From the NCBI RefSeq assembly GCF_043951855.1, contig NZ_JBINJW010000032.1, forward strand, positions 1 to 29,802: 29,802 nucleotides of DNA, read 5' to 3'. This document shows, piece after piece, positions 8,651-16,360 of this stretch. This stretch comes from Proteiniclasticum sp043951855. Its GTDB lineage: Bacteria; Bacillota; Clostridia; Clostridiales; Clostridiaceae. Numbering within the stretch: the first letter of the stretch is position 1; every line of letters begins with the position of its first letter. Position numbers and translations under genes: made by a program. The notes under the pieces are model-generated. The model saw only the letters and a program-made list of their open reading frames with translations, ran no database searches and was not told the DNA's origin.

Positions 8651-8662
8651 TTATAGACTGAT

Positions 8663-8905
8663 TTAGTATCCTACGCCAGCGGCTTTGATGTTTGCCGGAT
8701 CGAAGGCATGACATGGAGTGACTCCATACACCATGCCACAATGTGGACACTGGTCTTCAAACGTGCTCATTTCAAACTCTTTGGCGCATTCAACACAGGT
8801 GATTTCCATCGGCATAGGCATCATCTGCTCTGAGAACCCCATGTGTCTGACCTTTGCCACTACTTCCTCTCCATTCTTAAAGCTTCCGCTACATCCTTCG
8901 TGCAT
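8663..8905 (-). CDS. Small zinc-ribbon protein
   Basis: An 80-residue cytosolic protein with CVEC at 37-40 and CPHC at 53-56, the spacing of a zinc ribbon. Additional Cys5, Cys65 and His66 might add a second metal site. No enzymatic domain is visible. It begins four bases after the ABC ATPase stop, and its GAGAGG site lies inside that gene, so it is translationally linked. As the last gene of an operon with a Fur-like box, an NTPase and an SBP-like protein, it is a plausible metal carrier or adaptor; this role is inferred from neighbours only. Confidence 0.75.
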   Translation of the reverse strand: MHEGCSGSFKNGEEVVAKVRHMGFSEQMMPMPMEITCVECAKEFEMSTFEDQCPHCGMVYGVTPCHAFDPANIKAAGVGY

Positions 8906-8909
8906 AAAT

Positions 8910-9932
8910 TCATACCTCTCTTTTAAAATCTTTATTATTCAGTACTTCACCATTTCTAAGGCTTGTTCTCATCTTACTGATGATGAGATCCATTTTTTCC
9001 AGTTCTGACAGAATCGCCTTTTCTTCCGTTCTCGTTTCCATGACTTTATGAATTCCACCATTTCTGATGATGATTCTCTTGTCTGCAATCAATGCAAGAC
9101 TGGGGTCGTGGGTTGCCATGAGTACGATTTTCTCCTCACTGATGAGAAGATTAAGCGCTCTTTTTCGATCGATTCCGGCGTTTTCGATTTCATCAATGAG
9201 CACAATGGGAGATGTGCTTAAGATGGCAGTATCTGCAATCATCAGCGCTCTGGACTGTCCACCGCTGAGTCCTGTTATGGGTGTATCCAGATTGAATTTT
9301 TCACCTGCCAGATCATTTGCCGCATCGATGATACGATGGGTCATCTCATCAATATTCTCCACCATTCTGCTTTTCGCATGAAGCTCAATGAACTCCCCTA
9401 CACTGAGATCCATGACGAAATTCATGTTCTGTGAAAGCTGTGCCACCAGCTTGTTGCTTGTGGAGTATCTCTGACTTCTGTCAGGAATCTCGCCGTTGAT
9501 GAGCACAGTTCTTTTTGTAGGCGTATCATTGTTCGCAGCCCATTCGATGTCTGCAAGAAGCCTGCTCTTCCCGGAACCCGTAGGACCTACAATGGATACA
9601 ATTTCACTTCTGTTGATGGTGAGCTTCTCAAAAGTCTCAGGATTTCCCTCTTTGTCTCTGCCAGCCAGAATCGTTATGCTGTCTATCCGATCCTTGTCAA
9701 GTCCCAGGAAAGATATCATCTGCTCGATATAGTGATTCAGATCCGAGATGATCTTCTCCTTGTCAATGGCCCACTCTTCGCGTTCCTCTTCCGTATATCC
9801 TTCAAGAAACTCCTCTACCGTCTGATCTGCATGATTCTGTATATCCATTTTATTCTGGTCGAAATAACCTGTAACAAACGGGTACTTATGAATCAGATCT
9901 CCTATGATTATTTTCTCGTACTTCTTATGCAT
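8910..9932 (-). CDS. Soluble ABC ATPase with DUF1858/ScdA_N-like N-terminal domain
   Basis: About 340 residues. Residues 1-75 (IIIGDLIHKYPFVTGYF, then TVEEFLEGY) resemble the DUF1858/ScdA N-terminal helical domain but lack its cysteines. The ABC domain follows: Walker A GPTGSGKS at 116-123, Q-loop near 165-168, signature LSGGQ at 222-226, Walker B IVLIDEIE at 243-250 and His275. No membrane segment is present and no permease gene is nearby, so it is unlikely to be a simple transporter motor. The start at 9932 was chosen because it overlaps the preceding stop codon by 8 bases and has GGTGAT four bases upstream; ATG 9938 or GTG 9941 are alternatives. It may be an ATP-driven remodelling or metal-delivery factor. 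Confidence 0.8.
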   Translation of the reverse strand: MHKKYEKIIIGDLIHKYPFVTGYFDQNKMDIQNHADQTVEEFLEGYTEEEREEWAIDKEKIISDLNHYIEQMISFLGLDKDRIDSITILAGRDKEGNPETFEKLTINRSEIVSIVGPTGSGKSRLLADIEWAANNDTPTKRTVLINGEIPDRSQRYSTSNKLVAQLSQNMNFVMDLSVGEFIELHAKSRMVENIDEMTHRIIDAANDLAGEKFNLDTPITGLSGGQSRALMIADTAILSTSPIVLIDEIENAGIDRKRALNLLISEEKIVLMATHDPSLALIADKRIIIRNGGIHKVMETRTEEKAILSELEKMDLIISKMRTSLRNGEVLNNKDFKREV

Positions 9933-10626
9933 CCACATCACCCATCTTCATCTTTCTGACATTGCCCATCTGAAATTCTTCCCCTATTCTGGTTTCACCC
10001 AGACAATAGGAACACAGTGCCGAAGGCATCGGGAATTTCAGCTCCATGCCCTTCACCGATTTGATGTTCTCTTCTGCGTCATACAAGAGGGTACTCAGTT
10101 CGTAGGCTCCCTGACCTGTTAGTCCGTTGACGGACATGATCACCGCCTGGGGATTCACAGAGTTGACTCTGGAAGCGAAAACCTCTCTTTCCGCCTGAGA
10201 AACAATGTCTCCCTTGGTGATGACGACGATGTCGGCGGTCTTCAGCATCGGGCCGATTTTTTTGGGTGTGTTGATACCACTTAGATTGTCTATGACGCAA
10301 ATGGACTTCACACCTTTGATGTAAGGTGAACATCTGTTACAGAGCCCTGCACTCTCTGTAACAAGTAGATGCAGTTCCCTCTTTCGTCCCCATTTCACCA
10401 CCTCTTCAATATTGCTTGCGAAATAGTGATCAGGGCAGAGTGAACCGGAAAGTCCTTTCATGACAGGAATACCGGCCTTCTCATAGAGTATATCGTCATC
10501 CGTATAGAGACAGTCGAACTTGACGACGCCAACAGAGAGCGCTCTCATCTTTATGGCTTCTATGGTCTTCAGGATCACAGAAGTCTTGCCGGAGGAAGGT
10601 GGTCCAGATACAGTCACCAGATTCAT
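9925..10626 (-). CDS. HypB/UreG-like P-loop NTPase (putative metallochaperone)
   Basis: A 233-residue cytosolic NTPase of the SIMIBI class. Walker A GPPSSGKTS is at 8-16. The switch segment TESAGLCNRCSP (90-101) parallels HypB ENVGNLVCP, which includes a metal-binding cysteine. VITKGD (135-140) stands where HypB and UreG have NKxD, so nucleotide preference may be altered. Cysteine pairs are Cys96/Cys99 and Cys205/Cys208 (CSYC), plus Cys64. HypB and UreG use GTP to load nickel; the metal here is unknown, and the operon context with a Fur-like box points to iron. The gene starts one base after the upstream stop codon with GGGGAT as ribosome binding site. Confidence 0.78.
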   Translation of the reverse strand: MNLVTVSGPPSSGKTSVILKTIEAIKMRALSVGVVKFDCLYTDDDILYEKAGIPVMKGLSGSLCPDHYFASNIEEVVKWGRKRELHLLVTESAGLCNRCSPYIKGVKSICVIDNLSGINTPKKIGPMLKTADIVVITKGDIVSQAEREVFASRVNSVNPQAVIMSVNGLTGQGAYELSTLLYDAEENIKSVKGMELKFPMPSALCSYCLGETRIGEEFQMGNVRKMKMGDVDA

Positions 10627-10627
10627 C

Positions 10628-11848
10628 TTACATATCCCCCTTCATTGCCAGATTGAACAGTTCTTCGCAACGCCTGATCAGTGCAGTCAGGTCATGTTCT
10701 TCTATGAAGTCCCATCCAAGCCACATATACCTGTTTTCTTTCGCTACACGGTTATCCACCTGGGGATTGGTGCTTGGGAATCTTCCATTGTGAGCGAGTA
10801 TTTCTCCGACACCCTTTGAAGACAGAAAGTCCACAATGGGTTGAAGCTGCTCTTTCTTCTCTTTTTTGGTCAGCAGGAAAATCGGACTCATAATGGCCCC
10901 GTCCTCTGGCCAGACCGCTTCCATGGGTCCCCCGTTTTTCACCATCTTGGTGAAGAAATACGGCATGATGGTCACAGAAGGTCTTTCCAGAAGCTTCGCA
11001 TGTGATTTGACCATCTCGGACGGATGCATGCTCCTCTGCATGTTTCTGCCCAGCTTCACAATACCTTCTTCTCCATACATTTTATAGATGTTCAGTAAGA
11101 TCGCATTGAACAGATCGAAATCGCTCACTGGCAGACTGATGCTGTTCCTGAAATCCTCATGAAGCACATCTTCCCAGCTTCTTGGCATCTTTCTTTCTCC
11201 AAGCTCCTTCACATTGATCAGAAATACCGCTGGTACTACACCGATCATGGAATACTGCTTCTTCGGATCTCTCAGACTGAGATATCCATTCTCAAAATCC
11301 TCATTGTAATTTTCGAAGCGGATCAGATCTTCGAAAAGATCCCTGGACTTGTACTTGCCGAACAGCTTCTTGTCAAAAAACATATCAAAACCTGCAGAGA
11401 TGAATAAATCCGGCAGACTTTCGATCTGTTCGCTCTTCAGTGACTCTTCAAGCCAGCCGATCCCCATGGAGGCGGCTTTCAGGTCATATTCAAGATGAAA
11501 CCCTAAATCCTGCTTGGAATGCCATTCTTCGAAGGTTTCCAGCAGAGGAATTCGAACCGGACACGGTAGAACCCCAGCCATCCGGATCGTCTCCATTCCA
11601 TCTTTAGCACCGCTCTTCGGTTCATCAGAAAGCTGCAGCCGCTCTTCCAGCTGCTCGACAAATGCGCTTAGTGAGATTCCTTTGGATTTCAGAGAATCCC
11701 CTATGGTCACGATCTTTCCGAGGGTTCTTCTTTTCTCTTCGTCTTTCAGATTGTCAAAACCTAAAGATATCAGAAGCTCCAACGCTTCATTATAGTTTTC
11801 GGTTACCTGAAACAACGAATCCTTGTGATCTATATTAATATTTTTCAT
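10628..11848 (-). CDS. Cytosolic SBP-like protein with N-terminal DUF1858 domain
   Basis: A 406-residue protein. Residues 1-72 fit the DUF1858 helical domain (ELLISLGFDNL, RRTLGKIVTI, GISLSAFVEQL). Residues 90-400 resemble type 2 periplasmic-binding proteins of the iron/spermidine kind (GVVPAVFLINVKEL, PRSWEDVL, IMPYFFTKMV). There is no signal peptide or lipobox, so it should stay in the cytoplasm, unlike a true transporter binding protein. I chose the ATG at 11848 because AGGAG lies 6 bases upstream; longer in-frame starts lack a site. It is the first gene of the four-gene operon and follows a Fur-like box. I infer that it binds an iron species or a small anion inside the cell; the ligand is unknown. 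Confidence 0.75.
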   Translation of the reverse strand: MKNINIDHKDSLFQVTENYNEALELLISLGFDNLKDEEKRRTLGKIVTIGDSLKSKGISLSAFVEQLEERLQLSDEPKSGAKDGMETIRMAGVLPCPVRIPLLETFEEWHSKQDLGFHLEYDLKAASMGIGWLEESLKSEQIESLPDLFISAGFDMFFDKKLFGKYKSRDLFEDLIRFENYNEDFENGYLSLRDPKKQYSMIGVVPAVFLINVKELGERKMPRSWEDVLHEDFRNSISLPVSDFDLFNAILLNIYKMYGEEGIVKLGRNMQRSMHPSEMVKSHAKLLERPSVTIMPYFFTKMVKNGGPMEAVWPEDGAIMSPIFLLTKKEKKEQLQPIVDFLSSKGVGEILAHNGRFPSTNPQVDNRVAKENRYMWLGWDFIEEHDLTALIRRCEELFNLAMKGDM

Positions 11849-11922
11849 GATATTCTCCTCAGTATTACTTCTTAGGCCTTTTACCACCGTTTTCAAGTGT
11901 ATCATGTTCATCTCCAATATTC

Positions 11923-11938
11923 GGTATCTGAGGATACC
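11923..11938. promoter_or_regulatory. GGTATC-N4-GATACC palindrome in operon leader
   Basis: A perfect 6-bp dyad with a 4-bp spacer lies between the Fur-like box and the SBP-like gene start. A 16-bp symmetric site is the right size for a dimeric regulator such as a Crp/Fnr-type protein, and one is encoded next door (12038-12730). The sequence does not match the usual TTGAT-N4-ATCAA core, so the link is conjecture. Confidence 0.35.
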
Positions 11939-11950
11939 AGTTGCGAATAT

Positions 11951-11965
11951 TGATAACGATTCTCA
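11951..11965. promoter_or_regulatory. Fur-box-like operator upstream of the four-gene operon
   Basis: TGATAAC-G-ATTCTCA matches the 7-1-7 Fur core TGATAAT-N-ATTATCA at 12 of 14 positions. It lies about 105 bases ahead of the SBP-like gene and downstream of the crp-type gene's terminator, so it would control only the four-gene operon. Known Fur sites repress iron-uptake or iron-use genes when iron is sufficient. PerR and Zur consensus sequences fit less well. A clear -35/-10 pair was not found by eye. Confidence 0.6.
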
Positions 11966-11983
11966 TTGTTTCCTTTTCGCCGT

Positions 11984-12023
11984 AAAAACCCCATAAGCAT
12001 CTGATTTCAGTATACTTATGGGG
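11984..12023 (-). terminator. Rho-independent terminator of the Crp/Fnr-type gene
   Basis: A 9-bp stem (CCCCATAAG at 11989-11997 with CTTATGGGG at 12015-12023) has a 17-nt loop. On the minus strand it is followed by five T residues. It separates the crp/cofE-like transcript from the downstream four-gene operon. Confidence 0.75.
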
Positions 12024-12037
12024 CTTTGTGGCCTGAT

Positions 12038-12730
12038 TCAGTTTTTCAGCTCTCTTGATATGCCTTCAAGGTCCTTGAGTTTAAAATATCTTCCTTCAAA
12101 ATCGATGAGTCCTTCCTCTTTCAGGCGAATCAGTTCTCTGGACAGTGAAGGTCTGGACACCTGAAGGTATTCCGCCATTTCACCTCTCTTCAGAGATACA
12201 GTGAACTCTCTGGAATCGCTTCTCTGATGCTGCTTCAGAAGATAGAAGCATATTTTCCTGCGTATACTTTTCAGCGCCAGCAGTTCCAGCTTTTCATTCA
12301 GGGCTCGTGCTTTCTTCGCAATGATGTATAGCATGTTCAGCGTGAATCTGCTGGTTCCTTCCCTGTTCATGTTCTCTGGATTCATCAGCTTTTCTGCAGG
12401 CAGAAACAGGACCGTTGCCTCCTTGTCCGCCAGCACAGTTGCCGTCCACAACGTTCCTGTATACACCGCAACTTCACCGAAAATATCCCCCTGACTAAGC
12501 CTGGCCATCATCAGACGGTCCCCTGAGGAAGTGTCCTTTCCGATGGATACTATTCCACTTAAAATGATTCCTACTCCGGAAAGCTTTTCGTTCTCCACAG
12601 TGATGGTTTCATTCTTTTTGAAAGTGCCGATATATGCACCGGTGTTCCTTAGCATCTCGAGGATTTCTTCACTTCTCATGTTGTGAAACAGCGGGTTCTC
12701 CATAAGTACATTCAGATAAGATTCAAACAT
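12038..12730 (-). CDS. Crp/Fnr-family transcriptional regulator
   Basis: A 230-residue DNA-binding protein. The N-terminal cyclic-nucleotide-binding-like beta-roll covers about 10-130 (GIILSGIVSIGK, QGDIFGEVAVYTG), a linking helix covers about 130-165, and a C-terminal winged helix carries GEMAEYLQVSRPSLSREL. The FNR-type cluster of N-terminal cysteines is absent, so a [4Fe-4S] sensor of that kind is unlikely; the effector is unknown. ATG 12730 is preferred over GTG 12736 because GGAG lies 5 bases upstream. It follows the CofE-like gene by 27 bases and is probably co-transcribed with it. It ends in a strong terminator. Confidence 0.9.
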   Translation of the reverse strand: MFESYLNVLMENPLFHNMRSEEILEMLRNTGAYIGTFKKNETITVENEKLSGVGIILSGIVSIGKDTSSGDRLMMARLSQGDIFGEVAVYTGTLWTATVLADKEATVLFLPAEKLMNPENMNREGTSRFTLNMLYIIAKKARALNEKLELLALKSIRRKICFYLLKQHQRSDSREFTVSLKRGEMAEYLQVSRPSLSRELIRLKEEGLIDFEGRYFKLKDLEGISRELKN

Positions 12731-12757
12731 CTTCACTCCGTCCTTTAACAGCCCGTA

Positions 12758-13948
12758 CTATTTGGCATAACTGTCAAAATAGCCTTGTATCAGTATAATC
12801 GGCGTTCCCTTATCCCCGCTGCCTGAAGTCAGGTCACTCAGCGATCCGAGAAGGTCTGTGAGTCTTCTTGGTGTTGTGCCTTCAGCTGTCATATCGCCAA
12901 AGAGGTTCTCGCCTTTGTTTTCGATGTACTGGGTGATCGCTCTCTTCAGCTCTTCTCCATCCAGGTGTGAAAATTCATTGTCCGCAATATATTTCAGCTT
13001 GATTTCGTTGGGCTGCCCTTCCAGTCCTTTCGTGTAGGCAGGTGAAACAACCGGATCCGCCAGCTCCCAGATGCCACCCACAGGATCCTTGAACGCTCCG
13101 TCTCCATAAATCATGACTTCGATATTCTTTCCAGTTTCCTCTTTAAACCTTTTCTGAATCCGATCAACGATATCCTGTGCATCTCTTGGGAAAAGCTTCA
13201 AAGTCTCTTCCGTAGCCTTATTGCTTCCAAGCAGCCCGTAGTCCTCGTTGTATCCACTTCCTTCTATGGATGTATTCAGAAGATCACTGAGACTGTACAC
13301 CTCTTCTGCTCCATCTCTTTTCAGCAGTCTTTTCGTCCGTGCTCTTGTGTGAATATCACAGTTCAGGACAGACTTAGTAAAGGGAAGAATCGCTTTGGGC
13401 TGATTTGCGAGTATGACCTCCACTTCGCATCCTTCATCCTCAATAATCTGCTTATAGAATGAAATATAATCCACCCCTGTGAAAGTATGCTTTTCATAGC
13501 CGAATAGCGCTCTGTATTTCTCTTCTGTCAGAACATCTGTATAGGGATCCACGCCTTTTTCATCCAGCTGATCCAATGTGACCAGTGCATTGCCCACTTC
13601 ATCGGAAGGATAGCTCAGCATCAGAACAATCTTTTTCGCTCCTCTTGCTATGCCTTTCAGACATAAGGAAAATCTGTTCCTGCTTAAAATGGGAAAAATC
13701 ACGCCGATGGTATCTTCCTGAAATTTTTCTTTCACATCCTGAGCGATATTGTCCACTGTCGCATAATTCCCCTGTGCTCTTGCCACAACAGCTTCAGTTA
13801 CGGATACTACATCTCTGTCATTCAGTGTTATTTTCTCGGATGCTGCAGCTTTGAGGACTGAGTCCACAACGATAGCAGCGATATCGTCCCCTTCTCTGAT
13901 GATAGGGGCACGTACCCCTCTAGAAGTTGTGCCAATCATTCTTTCCAT
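12758..13948 (-). CDS. CofE-like protein (coenzyme F420-0:L-glutamate ligase family)
   Basis: A 396-residue protein resembling the F420-0:gamma-glutamyl ligase family (PF01996). Supporting blocks are RGVRAPIIREGDDIAAIV near the N-terminus, DRDVVSVTEAVVARAQGNY (metal/GTP-site region of CofE), and later VMIYGDGAFKDPVGGIWELADP. The classic enzyme adds glutamate to F420-0 using GTP. Many Clostridia carry this longer homologue without known F420 synthesis, so another gamma-glutamyl acceptor is possible. The start has GGAGG 6 bases upstream. The divergent gene is an esterase and the downstream gene a Crp/Fnr regulator; neither clarifies the substrate. No other F420 gene is in the window. Confidence 0.72.
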   Translation of the reverse strand: MERMIGTTSRGVRAPIIREGDDIAAIVVDSVLKAAASEKITLNDRDVVSVTEAVVARAQGNYATVDNIAQDVKEKFQEDTIGVIFPILSRNRFSLCLKGIARGAKKIVLMLSYPSDEVGNALVTLDQLDEKGVDPYTDVLTEEKYRALFGYEKHTFTGVDYISFYKQIIEDEGCEVEVILANQPKAILPFTKSVLNCDIHTRARTKRLLKRDGAEEVYSLSDLLNTSIEGSGYNEDYGLLGSNKATEETLKLFPRDAQDIVDRIQKRFKEETGKNIEVMIYGDGAFKDPVGGIWELADPVVSPAYTKGLEGQPNEIKLKYIADNEFSHLDGEELKRAITQYIENKGENLFGDMTAEGTTPRRLTDLLGSLSDLTSGSGDKGTPIILIQGYFDSYAK

Positions 13949-14146
13949 AATTTTCCTCCAGTTCGTCGATTATACTGATTATAAAATCTGCTTATTGTTA
14001 CTGTCTCATTATACCCTTCTTTATGCCATGGAATCAATTCATCAGAGACCGAAAGCACTTATGAAATACATTCAGCGTGCGCTCAGATGTTTTTCTTCTA
14101 TGACAGGAAATAATACGGTATACTAAGCTCAAAGAAGGAGCGTGCT

Positions 14147-15061
14147 ATGAAACCTTTAAAAAGAATCACACTAAGGGCTCTATCCAGCATAGATGTGAAT
14201 ATCAAAAAGAATTATAAACTCTTCCGGAAAGTCCAGAAGATCATCACACCATCCCCGAAAATCCCATACAGAACCTTTGATCATAAAGTGATGTCAGGTG
14301 ATCGGGAAATTCCCATTCGTCTTTTCATTCCCAAAGAAAACAGAAAAGACCAGGTGATGATTTTTTTCCATGGCGGAGGATGGGTCACCGGTGATATCGA
14401 TACCTATACACCCGTCTGCGCCAATCTGGCAGAAGGCACCGGACATACCATTGTCTCCGTTGATTATGCACTGGCACCAGAGAATCCTTATCCCATCGGA
14501 CTTATGGACTGCTATACCGCAGCAAAGGAAATCTTTCAGAACATTGATCTTCTGGGGACTACTTCTGAAAATATCACACTCATCGGCGACAGCGCCGGCG
14601 GAAATCTTGCAGCTGTCGTTTCACTGATGGCCAGAGATAAAGGAGAATTTCATCCTCAAAGACAGATTCTGATTTATCCGGCGACCTATCACGATCACAG
14701 CAGTCACTCACCCTTCAGATCTGTTCAGGAGAACGGCGAAGACTTCATACTGACAGCAGAAAGAATTGAAGATTATATGGACCTGTATGTGCCGGATAAA
14801 GCTGCCCGTAAAACACCTTATGTAGCGCCTCTGATCGCAGATGATCTCAGTTCTCAGCCGAAAACACTGATCATCACCTCCGAGTATGATCCACTTCGGG
14901 ATGAAGGGGAAGCTTACGGAAAAAGACTGCGCAGCTTCGGGAACGATGTAAGAATCTTTCAGATGAAGGATGCTCTCCACGGATACATGAATAATCCCCT
15001 GTCTCAGGATGTTGTTGAGCATACCATTGAAATCATAAATCTTTTCCTGAATGAGAAATAG
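14147..15061 (+). CDS. Alpha/beta hydrolase, HSL-type esterase
   Basis: A 304-residue carboxylesterase-like enzyme of the hormone-sensitive-lipase family. The oxyanion-hole motif HGGGW is at 75-79 and the nucleophile Ser149 is in GDSAGG. Asp248 (EYDPLRDEG) and His278 (ALHGYMN) complete a normal triad, so it should be active. There is no signal peptide, so it is probably cytosolic. The start has GGAG six bases upstream, and a TATACT -10-like element is at 14119-14124. It leads an operon with a condensation-like acyltransferase and a zinc-ribbon membrane protein, suggesting a shared ester or lipid pathway. The substrate is unknown. Confidence 0.9.
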   Translation: MKPLKRITLRALSSIDVNIKKNYKLFRKVQKIITPSPKIPYRTFDHKVMSGDREIPIRLFIPKENRKDQVMIFFHGGGWVTGDIDTYTPVCANLAEGTGHTIVSVDYALAPENPYPIGLMDCYTAAKEIFQNIDLLGTTSENITLIGDSAGGNLAAVVSLMARDKGEFHPQRQILIYPATYHDHSSHSPFRSVQENGEDFILTAERIEDYMDLYVPDKAARKTPYVAPLIADDLSSQPKTLIITSEYDPLRDEGEAYGKRLRSFGNDVRIFQMKDALHGYMNNPLSQDVVEHTIEIINLFLNEK

Positions 15062-15077
15062 AAAAGGAGTCTACTAT

Positions 15078-16346
15078 ATGAAGGAGAACAAAAAAATCAA
15101 ATGGAGAAGGCTGGACAATGCATCCAAAATCTTTCCTCCTACCGTCACAAACAGAGACACAAAAGTATTTCGACTGTACTGTGAACTGAATGAAGAGGTA
15201 GATCCCAAGATTCTTCAGGAAGCTGTATCTCCTACACTGGAGAGCTTTCCGCTCTATCGTTCCGTCCTCAGGAGAGGTGCTTTCTGGTACTATTTCGAAT
15301 CCAGTGATCTGGAACCGGTCGTGGAGGAAGAATCCAAACCCATCTGCGCACCGCTTTATCTGAAAGAAGAAAAAAGCCTCCTGTTCAGAGTCTTCTATTT
15401 CAAGAAAAGAATCAATGTGGAGATATTTCATGCTTTAAGTGACGGAGCAGGTGCCATCTGGTTTTTTGAAACCCTCATTTATCATTATATGACCTTGAAA
15501 CATAAGGATGATCTGCCAGAAGACTTCCCTAAGCTTCGATATAAGGCTTCCATGAGCCAGAAGATGGACGACAGCTTCGAAAAAACCTATTATAAAAAAC
15601 GTGCTGCTGAAAACGTGGAGAAATCACCCTCTGTCAAGGCGTATCAGCTTCGTGGCACCAAGGTGGAAGAGAACCGCACAAAGCTCATAGAAGGTACTTT
15701 GTCCGTAAAAAAAGTGCTCGATCTGGCTCACGAGTACAACACGACCTTGACGGTATTCATGACTGCACTCTATTTCTATGCCATCAATAAAGATATGCCT
15801 TCGAAAATGAGGAAAGATCCCGTGGTACTGCAGGTGCCGATCAACCTGAGGCAGTTTTTCGAATCAAACACTGCGCGAAACTTTTTCGGAACCATGAACA
15901 TACAATATGATTTTTCCACACAGAGTCATGATCTTCAGGATATCATTAATTCCGTCAGCGAAAGCTTCAAAAATGAACTGACACGAGATAAAATCAACCA
16001 CCATCTCGATAAACTCATGTCACTGGAGAAAAACCCTTTTGCGAGAGTGATCCCCTTGCCCGTCAAGGACATCGCATTGAAGATCGCCAACCACATCAAA
16101 GACCGCCAAATCTCCTCCTCCATCTCCAATGTGGGAAGAATCATCATGCCCGAGGAATTTGAACCGTTCATCCATAAGTTCAGTGTATTCGTAAGCGCCA
16201 GACGTCCTCAGATCGTAGTATGTTCCTATCTGGATCAGCTGGTTGTGAGCTTTACATCCCCATACCAGGATACAGATCTTCAGAGAACCTATTTTGAGTT
16301 TCTGACCAGTAGAGGAATCAAAGTAGGCATCTCATCCAATTTATAG
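15078..16346 (+). CDS. Condensation/alcohol-acetyltransferase-like protein
   Basis: A 422-residue protein of the CoA-dependent acyltransferase (condensation) superfamily. The active-site motif HxxxDG is present as HALSDG (His118-Gly123), and a later region (VLQVPINLRQFFESNTARNF) resembles the second half of the double-domain fold. Family members transfer acyl groups to alcohols or amines. The chosen ATG at 15078 has AAGGAG 8 bases upstream; an earlier in-frame ATG at 15051 overlaps the esterase end and lacks a good site. The gap to the esterase is 16 bases and to the next gene 14 bases, so all three are co-transcribed. Acyl donor and acceptor are unknown. Confidence 0.72.
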   Translation: MKENKKIKWRRLDNASKIFPPTVTNRDTKVFRLYCELNEEVDPKILQEAVSPTLESFPLYRSVLRRGAFWYYFESSDLEPVVEEESKPICAPLYLKEEKSLLFRVFYFKKRINVEIFHALSDGAGAIWFFETLIYHYMTLKHKDDLPEDFPKLRYKASMSQKMDDSFEKTYYKKRAAENVEKSPSVKAYQLRGTKVEENRTKLIEGTLSVKKVLDLAHEYNTTLTVFMTALYFYAINKDMPSKMRKDPVVLQVPINLRQFFESNTARNFFGTMNIQYDFSTQSHDLQDIINSVSESFKNELTRDKINHHLDKLMSLEKNPFARVIPLPVKDIALKIANHIKDRQISSSISNVGRIIMPEEFEPFIHKFSVFVSARRPQIVVCSYLDQLVVSFTSPYQDTDLQRTYFEFLTSRGIKVGISSNL

Positions 16347-16360
16347 AAAGGAGGCTTCTT

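Noticed and set aside
14119..14124. TATACT as a full promoter for the esterase operon
   Set aside because: The hexamer is good but no -35 or TG extension accompanies it, so it is mentioned only with the gene.
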